From Sipunculus nudus (Eukaryota > Annelida > Sipuncula > Golfingiida > Sipunculidae): 64,000 nucleotides of DNA. Position 1 is the stretch's first letter. Each line of letters begins with the position of its first letter. The notes below the pieces were generated by a model. That model was given only the letters and a program-made list of their open reading frames with translations. It searched no databases and was not told where the DNA came from. Shown piece after piece: positions 22,795-33,511 of the stretch. The translations under genes and the position numbers were made by a program. The DNA lies in NCBI GenBank assembly GCA_026874595.1, contig CM049317.1, forward strand, positions 44,976,401 through 45,040,400, written 5' to 3'.

Positions 22795-23165
22795 AACACA
22801 AAAATGATTGTAGCTGGAAACACCAGTCTTGTATACAACGAAGCTATCAGAGATATATACATATGCCCCATTTCAGGCTGATATATCAAACCCCTCCTGA
22901 GAAATAAGCAGGGACATACACTTTGCAAAAAATTTTTGTAGGTGTTGCGACTAGTCTAGTATCTGACAAAGCTATCAGATATGTATAAATATGCACAATT
23001 TCAGGCTGACATATAAAATCCCTCCTGAAAAATAAGCAGGCACATACACTGTGCAAAAGTCATTGTAGGTGGCTACACCAGTCTTGTGAACAAGAAAGCC
23101 ATCACAGATGCATGGACAGGTCAAAATATCAGACTAATACATCAAACTTCCCTTGAATCAGGTGC
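22795..23165. repeat. Three diverged tandem units with GTAGGTGG..CACCAGTC
   Basis: Units of about 125 bp: TTGTAGCTGGAAACACCAGT, AACGAAGCTATCAGAGATAT, CATTTCAGGCTGATATATCA and AAATAAGCAGGGACATACAC repeat at 22.80, 22.93 and 23.05 kb. They share wording with the 280-bp units at 18 kb (AAGCTATC, TTTCAGGT, GTAGGTGG). Confidence 0.6.
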
Positions 23166-23864
23166 ACTGGGAAAACCGGGCTTAGGTGACAAACGCAGTT
23201 GCCCGGAACAAATTGCTAGCTCCAGCTACCACACTGAGTGAACTCTTGACCTGCACCTGACTGCACTGAGTGAACTCTTGACCTGTACCTGGGTACACCA
23301 AGTGAACTCTTGACCAGTTGCATAATCTCACACAAATGGCAGTCTGCCAAAGCTATAAATAGATCCAGACTGACCTTTGGCTGGTTACCAAGTCTGCTAA
23401 GCTTAATATAGATACAGACTCAATCTTGGCCTGTAAGTGAATTTGTTTCAGATACTGAAAGACTTTGGCTAAAATGCTTTTTTTCAAGCTGACATATGCA
23501 TAAGTATATTTTTTATCAAATGTTTAGAATAATAAAAGATGTAGTCCTTTCATTGGTAAAGGGTCCAATAACAAGGGACTCCTAGAATCATTTTTATGCA
23601 ATGTTACAGAAGTTGAAACAACAGTTTTGCAGAAGAAGACTACTGCAGTCCTCAGTTTGAAAAAGGTTTACTAATAACCACAAGACCAATTTTGGCTTAC
23701 TATGTCTCTACCATAAATCAACAAACCCAATCTATCTTTATACAATTGAAAGAACCCTACCTTAGGATAATACTTCTGAAAAATTAAATGATTCAGCTTG
23801 ACAGTTTCATCATAAAATATTTTTAAACTGAAAGAGGCTAAAATTATTAGGTTTTTGTCCGTTA

Positions 23865-24400
23865 AAAAAAGGTTGATGTTGGTGGAACCACAAAAACTGC
23901 AATATCAATTATGGGTCATGTGACCAACATTTGCATAAAACCTGGTGATGCTAGCTCCTGTTGTTTCTGTAACTCAAACCCAAACCATTTGAAGAAACTA
24001 GAGAGAGCTTATCTCTGGGATTATTTCTGTGAAATATTGAACAATTTGGTTGAATGATTTCAGAGAAGAAGATTTTCACAGTTTTTTCCCAATAAAATGT
24101 AAGTTAATGCAGGTCGCACCACAAAACACTCAATCCCACAATATTTGTTTGTGGAAAGTTTTGCATAAAATTTAGGGATGCTATCTCCCGCTATTCCTGA
24201 GAAATAATTGGTTAATGTACTGATAACCAATGACCCTCATACAGAAAAGGTTGATGCAGGCGGTGCCACCAATACCTCAAATTCATATATGAGTAATGTG
24301 AACAACATTTGCATAAAATTTGGTGAAGATAGCTCCAGCTGTTTCTGATATTTTAATTCTAGTATCCTTTTTTGGCCAAATGACTATGTTCAGTTTCCTG
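23865..24400. repeat. Diverged tandem units with GATGCAGGYGGTGCCACC
   Basis: Units begin AAAAGGTTGATG(T/C)(T/A)GGTGG.. at about 23.87, 24.10 and 24.24 kb and contain AACATTTGCATAAAA and ATAGCTCC(A/T)GCTGTTTCTG. Related in design to the 18-kb and 22.8-kb repeats. No coding capacity. Confidence 0.55.
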
Positions 24401-24829
24401 TGACTCAGCCAAAATTCACAAAACTGGAATCATTCCAAGAAACTTGAGAGAGATGGTTTCAGAGATTATTTCTGTGAGATATTGAAACAATTTGGCTAGA
24501 CAAAAATTTTCAGAGAAGAAGCTTTTTTAAGTTGTTTTAGCTTTTTCCCTATAAAATCTATCCAACGTTTTTCTGAGCCAAGAGACAAGTGACTTTTCTG
24601 GAAATTAGATCCGAAGTGGACAAAGTATGATAAAGCATAAGAGATACTGGCAGATTACAACAATGAAGACAGTAGTGAGATCATGACGGTTTTGTACGTA
24701 GCTGCAGCATTTCTCAGAAAACTTATTAGCAAGTGTAAAATTCTATGATTTCAGTGAGGTATTTGATTGTAGTTTTTGATTAGAAATATGTTTACTTGAT
24801 CAAGCATGTTCTAAGTCTACCAGCAATAT

Positions 24830-26462
24830 GATTATCCTTAGCCCTGTGGTTACCTGGTTGAGTTCATCTTTTGTTCTCAGGCCCAGGTGAACCCTGCTTC
24901 AACCTGGTTAGGGTCAGCCCTGTCATTGTTTACCTTGTTATGAGAACCCCATCTTCACTTTATGAGGTGAGCACTGTGTTTTCACTTTAAGATGATTTAC
25001 CTCTGAGCTGATCTCTGGTTAGACCAGGCTTTGCCTGTTAAGAATTTGGTCAGCTGTGGTTTCCTTGGATATACCTTATACTGTCCTCACCTGATAGCAT
25101 CAGCTTTATTTACCTGGTAAGGGTTAGTTCTTTAATTACCTTGATAGGGTGAGCCCATTGTCTGCATGCAGATCAGGGCTCACCCTATCAGGTGTTTATC
25201 CGGTTAGGGCTAGGCCAGTATTTGTCTGGTATGACCTGGGTTAGGTCTGTATTAACCTGGTTAGTTTTAGCCTTGAGTTTATCTAGTAAGACCTGGGTTA
25301 GCTCTGTGTTTACCTAGCTAGCCATGTGTTTATCTAGTAAGACCTGGGTTAGCTCTGTGTTTACCTAGCTAGCCATGTGTTTATCTAGTAAGACCTGGGT
25401 TAGCTCTGTGTTTACCTGGCTAGCCATGTGTTTATCTGGTAAGACCTGGGTTAGCTCTGTGTTTACCTGGCTAGCCATGTGTTTATCTAGTAAGACCTGG
25501 GTTAGCTCTGTGTTTACCTGGCTAGTCGTGTTTATCTAGAAAGACCTGGGTTAGCTCTGTGTTTACCTGGCTAGCCATGTGTTTATCTAGTAAGACCTGG
25601 GTAAGGTCTGTGTTTACCTTGTTAGGGCTAGCCATGTGTTTGTGTAGTTAGACCAGGGCCAGCTCTGTGTTTACCTGGCAAGTCATGTGTGAGACCTGGG
25701 TTAGCTGTATTTACCTTGTTAGGGCTAGCCATGCATTTGTCTTGTAAGACCTTGGTTAGCTCTGTGTTTACCTGGTTAGGGCCAGCCCTGTGTTTGTGTA
25801 ATAAGACCTGGGTTAGCTGTGTTTACCTGGCTAGCCATGTGTTTACCTAGTAAGACCTAGGTTAGCTGTGTTTACCTTGTTAGGGCTAGCCATGTATTTG
25901 TGTAGTAAGACCTGGGTTAGCTTTGTGTTTACCTGGCTAGCCATGTAGCCATGTGTTTATCTAGTAAGACCTGGGTGAGCTGTGTTTACCTTGTTAGGGC
26001 TAGCCATGAGTTTGTCTTGTAAGACCTTGGTTAGCTCTGTGTTTACCTGGTTAGGGCCAGCCCAGTGTTTGTGTAATAAGACCTTGGTTAGCTGTGTTTA
26101 CCTGGCTAGCCATGTTGCCATGTGATTATTTAGTAAGACCAGGGTGAGCTGTGTTTACCTTGTTAGGGCTAGCCATGAGTTTGTCTTGGTTAGGGCCAGC
26201 CAAGTGTTTGTGTAATAAGACCTGGGTTAGCTGTGTTTACCTGGCTAGCCATGTGTTTATCTAGCAAGACCTGGGTTAGCTGTGTTTACCTTGTTAGGGC
26301 TAGCCCTGTGTTTGTGTAGTTAGACCTTGGTTAGCTCTGTGTTTACCTGGTAAGGACAAGCCCTGTGTTTGTGTAGTAAGACCTTAGTTAAGGGTGTGTT
26401 TTTCCTGATTAGAATTAGCCCTGGTAATGTTACTGTTAGCTCTGTCTTTACCTGGTTGAGGT
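24830..26462. repeat. 51-bp minisatellite containing the e10 donor
   Basis: The best units, at 25.26-25.63 kb, have a 51-bp period (GACCTGGGTTAGCTCTGTGT, TTACCTGGCTAGCCATGTGT, TTATCTAGTAA); longer mixed units run to 26.44 kb and degenerate ones from 24.83 kb. On the gene's strand the unit carries CCAG|GTAAACACAGAGCTAA. The e10 border reads CCAG|GTAAAGACAGAGCTAA, so the real exon end forms the right end of the array. Confidence 0.9.
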
Positions 26463-26592
26463 GGTTGTGGGCTGGTGGTAGACTGTCCACTACTGCTGGA
26501 CTCTGACAGTTGACTTGTGGGCGGTGAACTTGTGATGGTATGAGGCCGGCTATGTTGTAGACCAAAATTCATACCACTGCCACTAAGAGAGG
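26452..26592 (-). CDS. R3HDM1/2-like: e10: Ser/Pro-rich linker exon
   Basis: Acceptor ACATTTGTAG before 26592, donor CAACCAG|GTAAAG at 26451; 141 bases, phase 1 to phase 1. It reads SLSGSGMNFGLQHSRPHTIT, then SSPPTSQLSESSSSGQSTTS and PQPPQP. No folded domain. It joins e9 and e11 in phase, and its length is a multiple of three with equal phases, so it could be skipped without a frameshift. Its donor and following bases (CCAG|GTAAAgACAGAGCTAA) are the recurring element of the 51-bp array that begins immediately downstream. Confidence 0.87.
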
Positions 26593-27119
26593 CTACAAAT
26601 GTACAAATTATGATTAGAGAGACTTGTTTCTGTCATATCTTTATTGTACAATTTTAACATGTATGTTACACAGTACAGTTTATATAATCTTTCCATCAAA
26701 ATTCTTCATAAAAATATTTCAGTAAAAATTGGTACATAGAGTTATATAAATTTGTTTCCTTAAATATTTGACATATGCAAGATATCTTATTTAATTTACA
26801 ATTCATATTTTTTTATTAAGATTTTATTTGTTGAATAATTTATCCATTTTATGTGACACACACACCAGGTATAAAAAAATATATTGAACTTTTTGCCAGT
26901 ATCTGCATTGACAGCAGGAAACAGGTTTATTTACTGGCATAAAAAAGGCATATCTGGGTTGATCTATTAGAATATGGACACAAATTTTTATCTCTCCCAG
27001 AATTTCAGACTATTAGGGCTAAGTATAAGTTTAATTCAAATAAATTATTCCTTCAGACCCCAACCTAACCCCACCCTAACACAGGACTCATTATTAGTCA
27101 TCTTCTCCTATGCTTAGTT

Positions 27120-27250
27120 CTGGCATATTACCTCTATCATTCCACACAATTTACCTGTTTTCATGATAGGCATTCACCTGGCATGATCTACCTTTCTATA
27201 CTGGCACATTTCCTCCATGACACCTCACAGTTTACCTGTTTTTGTGATAG
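27120..27250. repeat. Two-copy tandem duplication over the e9 donor
   Basis: The segment CTGGCA(C/T)ATT..CC..CACA(G/A)TTTACCTGTTTT..TGATAGG occurs twice, 81 bp apart. On the gene's strand the copies are CTATCACAAAAACAG|GTAAAC (real, GT at 27235) and CTATCATGAAAACAG|GTAAAT (GT at 27154). A minimal version of the arrays at other donors of this gene. Confidence 0.8.
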
Positions 27251-27488
27251 GTATCCGTTGCTTGACTTCAGATTTGATAGATGGCGAGCCTCCGAAGCTG
27301 CTAGCTTTGGTAAAAGTGTTTTTTGTTCTGGCACTGGTGTCTGTGCTGTAACCACTGGATGAGTCCGTGCTGCTCCATGGGCGCTGGTCTAATGCACAGC
27401 GGCTCATGTCCTCCTTACTGCTGCGGGTACTCGAGTGGCGGGTTCCGATTCGACTTCCCCCATTTAGGTCCAGCAGATCTTGTGTAGA
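27236..27488 (-). CDS. R3HDM1/2-like: e9: Ser-rich linker with RPWSSTDS box
   Basis: Acceptor ATTTCACCAG before 27488, donor AAAACAG|GTAAAC at 27235; 253 bases, phase 0 to phase 1. It begins STQDLLDLNGGSRIGTRHSS and contains RPWSSTDSSSGYSTD and TKASSFGGSPS. RPWSSTDS and TKASSF are conserved blocks in R3HDM-type proteins; the rest is low-complexity and Ser-rich, a likely phosphorylated linker. A second donor copy 81 bases downstream (GT at 27154-27153) lies in phase, but its use would read into a TGA directly after the normal junction. Confidence 0.93.
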
Positions 27489-29069
27489 CTGGTGAAATGA
27501 CAGAAACTGTTTTCATTAGATCCAAGACAACATAACTAAACCAGAGATTTTTTTCTGTCTACTGCAATGACAGACATTATCACTTGATTACACCATGAAG
27601 ATTAAATAGCTTGGACCATTGTTCATGATAATAGGCTTTACAGCTGTTGCCTTTTGTACTCCCAGTGTCTTTACAAGTCGGCACAAGCCTTCCTGTGAAG
27701 GACAATTTGCCTACATTGTTATGAAATTTAGCTCAAGCTGAAATTTACATGTTATGTGAGCACATACTTATATAACGAGCATAGCTATGCCTATTCCATG
27801 GCTACAGAACACAATGCCCCTATACCGCATATTGGAAAAGCCAAGCTGTATTCAACCTCAGCATCTTCAGTGAGCAGTGCAGTATGGGTAATTCTGAACA
27901 TAATCATGTATAATTTTGACTAAATCTGACTTTCCATACAGTTACAGTATCAAGTTTCTTCTTTTCTAATAAGTTAAGCACATATCCTTGCGACTGATGA
28001 TAACTCCTTGTCTATAACTGTATGCAAGCCATTCATAGACAGTGCTCTTTGTGGGCCAGAAAAAAAGTAGGCATGCCCTTCAGACTACTCATTTTTTGTC
28101 CAGCTTTCCCTGAGAGCAAATCTCTGATTACAGTTATTGAAATGCAGGTTTAACTCCAAATGCAAACAATGTAACATTTGTCAAAAAGACTTGCATCTTA
28201 CATAACTGATACATTTAAATGGAATAATCTTCCAGGAAGGGGACTGTTTTGGTAACTACATTGCCAAGCAATACTGAGGGAATCAGCAAGAACAAATCAG
28301 GAAAACCACTATAGCATGAGCCTTATTCCAGAACAGACAGCTCTCATAAAAACCTGTCAGGTTTCTTACCAAGACCAAAAAGCAGTAATTCCGGTCCCTG
28401 TTTTCCAAATAATTATTTCTCTTTTCAATTTTAACCTTCATTATTACACACTGTATCTAAATCATGAAATCTTTATGTGTGTTGAAATAATATTAAACAC
28501 TTATTTCATCACTCTCACATGACTTTTGCTTTTTTCTTTCATTTTGTGACCAAATTTCTTACATGGCTCATTTGAAGTACTTTTATATCACAATTCATGA
28601 GTCATGCTATTTGAAGGATTGTTAGGCTTAATGAATAAACAACACAAATAGCATTTTAAGTTAATTTTAACTATGACTCTTTTGAGATCTTTGGATCTCT
28701 TTCAGGGTTGTACAAAATTGATATTTTCTTTATTGATTTTCTATTATTATTTTCTGCATCTATTATCAAAATGTTAACAGATCTGAGAACAAACCAAAAA
28801 TTAAAATATAATATAGACCTCCATAAGATAACAGAACTTAAGACAGACCATCAAAGGCCTGAGAAAAGCCTGAGTTTTATCACCTGTGAAAGATCCATGA
28901 ACCAAAGTAAGAATACATAAAAGTAAACATTTTGTTGAACAACCACTTAGTCACCTTAAAATGTATCCCCCAAACTGACAGAGACTTATCCCGCTGACAG
29001 ATAAAACAAAATGTCACTGACACACCACAAAACCTCCGCCTGAAAGTAACCTGCAGCTGGAGTGTGAAC
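27489..29069 (-). other. Intron 8, part next to e9
   Basis: Plain AT-rich sequence; no exon or element recognised. Confidence 0.6.
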
Positions 29070-31562
29070 TAGTATGGTCACATTTCTGAGAGCCATCAAG
29101 TACAGTCATTTCTGAGAGCCATCTAGTACAGCCACAGTACTGAGTGCAATCTTGTATAGTCACATTTCTCAGTGCCATCTAGTACAATCACATGACTAAG
29201 TGCCATCTAGTACAGTCACATTACAGAGTGCCATCTTGTACAGCCACAGTACTGAGTGCAATCTTCTATAGTCACATTTCTCAGTGCCATCTAGTACAAT
29301 CACATTACTGAGTGCCATCTAGTACAGTCACATTACTGAGTGCCATCTTGTACAGCCACAGTACTGAGTGCAATCTAGTATAGTCACAATTCTCAGTGCC
29401 ATCTAGTAGTCACATTTTCCAGTGCCATCTAGTATAGTCACATTTCTCTGTGCCATCTAGTACAGTCACATGACTGAGTGCCATCTAGGACAGCCACATT
29501 ACTAAGTGCAATCTAGTATAGTCACATTTCTCAGTGCCATCTAGTAGTCACATTTCCCAGTGCCATCTAGTACAGTCACATATCTATGTGCCATCTAGTA
29601 TAGTCACATTTCTCTTTGCCATCCAGTACAATCACGTGACTGAGTGCCATCTAGTACAGACATATGACTAAGTGTTATCTAGAACAGCCACAGTACTGAG
29701 TGCAATCTTGTATAGTCACATTTCTCAGTGCCATCTAGTAGTCACATTTTCCAGTGCAATCTAGTATAGTCACAATTCTCAGTGCCATCTAGTAGTCACA
29801 TTTTCGAGTGCCATCTAGTAGTCACATTTCTCAGTGCCATCTAGTATAGTCACATTTCTCTGTGCCATCTAGTACAGTCACATGACTGAGTGCCATCTAG
29901 GACAGCCACATTACTAAGTGCAATCTAGTATAGTCACATTTCTCAGTGCCATCTAGTAGTCACATTTCCCAGTGCCATCTAGTACAGTCACATATCTATG
30001 TGCCATCTAGTATAGTCACATTTCTCTTTGCCATCCAGTACAATCACGTGACTGAGTGCCATCTAGTACAGTCATATGACTAAGTGTTATCTAGAACAGC
30101 CACAGTACTGAGTGCAATCTTGTATAGTCACATTTCTCAGTGCCATCTAGTAGTCACATTTTCCAGTGCCATCTAGTAGTCACATTTCTCAGTGCCATCT
30201 AGTACTATTAAATTACTGAGTGCCATCTAGCACAGTCACATTACTGAGTGCCATCTAGTACAGTCACATGACTGAGTGCCATCTAGTACAGCCACAGTAC
30301 TGAGTGCAATCTAGTATCTAGTCACATTTCTCAGTGCCATCTAGTAGTCACATTTCCCAGTGCCATCTAGTAGTCACATTTCTCAGTGCCATCTAGTACA
30401 GTCACATTTCTCAGTGTCATCTAGTATAGTCACATTTCTCAGTGCCATCTAGTACAGGCACATTTCTCAGTGCCATCTAGTAAAGTCATATTTCTCTGTG
30501 CCATCTAGTACAGTCACATGACTGAGTGCCATCTAGTACAGTCACATGACTGAGTGCCATCTAGTACAGTCACAGTGATGAGTGCAATCTAGTATAGTCA
30601 CATTTCTCTGTGGCATCTAGTAGTCACATTTCCCAGTGCCATCTAGTAGTCACATTTCTCAGTGCCATCTAGTAGTCACATTTCTCTGTGCCATCTAGTA
30701 CAATCACATGACTGAGTGCCATCTAGTACAGTCACAGTACTGAGTGCAATCTAGTATACCGTATTTATTCCAATTTGGCAATCCCTCTAATTTCTCGACC
30801 CCAAAATATATTTTGAAAGCATTTAGTTAAGCTTAAACAACCCTGGGTAGTTTTTGGTTGGGTGACCACACGTACAAATCAGGGCCCGATAGAGAGCATG
30901 GGAGCTATGACCTTTTCCGGTCGTTTATATATTAACGTGCCTTTACTTTCCTTTATTTATTACGTATTATTGAAACAACTGGAAGTTACATGAGTTGCCG
31001 TCTATGTCAAGTGATCGTACCTATACAAGAAGTATCGATCATTTTGTAAAGTGACTGAGCTCAGTTTGATTAATCATTTGCTGACTCCGTATAATTCATG
31101 TGATGGTTGGAAGCCTGTTTGTAGGAAATACTGTTCAGTTAACAAAACAGACTTATAAACATCCATATTATCACTCAATCCATATGGCCGCTCGAGTGTC
31201 AGTGCAGCTTGGCGTCTCTAGGGAAGGTAATCCAACCGCAGGCCTCTAAAATCTCGACCACCGCAAATTCTGCCAGATGATAATTTACAAATATCCTCCA
31301 TCATCTCTACCTCTGAGAAAATTAATTATTTTTAAGTGGTCGCCAAATTAGAATAAATACAGTAGTTACATTTCTCAGTGCCATCTAGAACAGTTAAATT
31401 ACTGAGTGCCATCTAGTACAGTCACATTACTGAGTGCCATCTATTTCAGTCACATTTGTGAGAGCCATCTAGTACAGTCACATTTCTCAGTGCCATCTAG
31501 TATAGTCACATTTCTGAGTGCCATCTAATAGTCACATTTCTCAGTGCCACCTTGTATGGTCT
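29070..31562. repeat. 26/28-bp minisatellite in intron 8
   Basis: Units AGTGCCATCTAGTACAGTCA-CATTTCTC (28 bp) and AGTGCCATCTAGTAGTCACA-TTTCTC (26 bp) mixed with variants (TTACTGAG, ATGACTGAG, GCAATCTAGTATAG). Longer blocks of about 420 bp recur (compare 29.4-29.75 kb with 29.83-30.17 kb), a higher-order structure. Interrupted by the 604-bp MITE at 30759-31362. No splice site of this gene is recognisable in the unit. Confidence 0.93.
30759..31362. mobile_element. 604-bp inverted-repeat element (MITE) with TA duplication
   Basis: It sits in the 28-bp minisatellite. The left terminus CCGTATTTATTCCAATTTGG at 30759 and the right terminus, read on the other strand, CTGTATTTATTCTAATTTGG differ at two positions. 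The array reads CAATCTAGTA-TA-GTCACATTT elsewhere; here TA is duplicated on either side (30757-30758 and 31363-31364), as for Tc1/mariner-type insertion. No transposase frame. Because the array unit is known, the ends are exact to the base. Confidence 0.82.
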
Positions 31563-33511
31563 AGAAATCTAAACTGTAAAGTGCCTGTAAGTGCCCCAAA
31601 TTAAGGTGAAGATCACACAAATGTTAATCATTTCCAGGGAGTCATGTGTCACTGCTTTCCACCACGTTTATGCCAAATCCAAAGAGAACTCTGAAAGTTA
31701 TACCACTAATGAATGCATTATGTGAAAAGACCACTGCAACTTGACGTTAAGAGCAAAGCTCACTGAAAAGTTAATCAGTTGGAGGCACTAATACACTGAC
31801 ACTTTCCATCAACTTTTGAACCAAATCTAATGAAAACTTTTATATTGCATTATCAAGCAAATGAGGTCAAGGTCATGATTAAAATGGTAAATATATACAA
31901 TTTGATAATACTGGAGAGTTTGGTGTAATTCTGGTTGTTATTAGTGAAGCAAATGGCACTGCTAAAGTTAAGCTGTTTGACATAATTATATGGCAGTTTT
32001 GGGTCACAGTGACTTAATTTCAAAATAATGTTAAATTTAATACAGGGCAAGAAAAATAGACTTGCATGTCCACACACTCCCAACATAGCATTCAAGTGAA
32101 ATAAAGTCAGTGGTCAAAATGGAAAGTGCTTATAAATTTAGGTCAAATTTAGATCAAGGTCATACAGAAGTTAATGAATTCAAGGGAGCCCTACATCAAG
32201 CTTGAACCAGATCTAATAAAAAAAACTTGGGATGCTATCATGCTAGTGAGAAAACATGGCCCAAAGTCCACAGTGCAATGACCTTGAGAACAAATGTCAA
32301 GGTAACAGCACCAGGAATAATGTTTGAGACCTCTGTAATAAAGGAATATGATATGATGGTCACAGTCAGCAATGTGTCTGAGATGAGAGATACACTGTCC
32401 ATAAGTGCTGACACACCCACAAAAGCAACAAGCCCCATGCTGATTATTACAACATATGTCTTGGAACAATAGAAGCAACTGGTATCTCAAAAGAATGGAA
32501 TTATTACAAATACACAGATTGTATTTGCAACCTATATGACTTAGACATTTGGGCTTAGAAAACTAGAAATAACATTCACAGTCTTCCCAGTTTTGGCATT
32601 TTAATCTGAGTTCAAGTGCTGAAATGATGATCCCTGGCCTTGCTGTGCATCTCGTTAGTGTACTTCATATAATATCTTGCCAAACAAGTCTTAACAAACA
32701 ACAGTAAAAACAGGTAAGAACTGGACTCAGGTGACAACACTCACACAGCCATGCTAACTGGCAGCAAACAATTCACTCAAACAATGACATGTACACAAAA
32801 TGGCATCATTAGCATGAAAAGGAATACAAATAAATTTGAACCACAGTAAGAGTACATAAGGAAATTTAAATGAACAAGGGTGAGACATTGGCCTTGATTT
32901 GTTTTGTGTCACAGTGGGTAAGCAGAATAAAACTCACGAGCTGGTTATATTTATATCAGTACAGACAGACAGACACACACAAGGTGACAGTTTAAAAGCC
33001 AGAGCATTTAAATTGTAGCAGAGGAGCAGAGGCAACAGAACAACTGGGAATAGTATGCTCAATGTAATCTGGCAAAAATGAACAGCACAGACAACCTGGT
33101 GTCAGACCATATCCCAGGTACCTCCTAGTAGAGAAAGCCAAACTGAGGGTTTATCATGCATTCAACTCCAAAGCATTGGTGCCTGAAAAGTCTATAAATT
33201 AAACTCTAAACATCAGTGAGTTCAGGTACATATTTTTGACCATGAGTAAATCCTGGCCAAATTACAGCTTTGGTAAATGGTACAAAGCATGATCCAACAT
33301 CATGGTTCTGACCATGAGACACCAGAAACAAATGATCAGATTCTGTAGAAAGAACACTAAAGCCTAGCATTTTTATTAGGCATTAATCCAAAAACAAAGA
33401 GTCAGAACAAGACAGCTGAAATAAATGGTACTGGCACATACACTAAGAGAAATTAATGACTGTTCATACACACTGGACCCTTTGTATCAAGACAGAATGA
33501 AAGCTATGAAT
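31563..33511 (-). other. Intron 8, between the two minisatellites
   Basis: Unique-looking sequence with GGTCAAGGTCAT-type pieces (31.86, 32.15, 32.29 kb). Short open frames at 32191-32490 on both strands are not convincing. Confidence 0.55.

Larger units (their letters stand above)
19804..24829 (-). other. Intron 10, middle part
   Basis: Contains the possible inverted-repeat element (21.7-22.07 kb) and the two diverged tandem groups (22.8-23.2 and 23.9-24.4 kb). A small duplication GGGTTACCCAATTTGAAAACTGG lies near 20.22-20.27 kb. No exon recognised. Confidence 0.55.

Noticed and set aside
32191-32490. 99-codon minus frame, Cys/Leu-rich
   Set aside because: Overlaps open frames on the other strand, carries no recognised motif and has no phase-compatible splice sites between e8 and e9.
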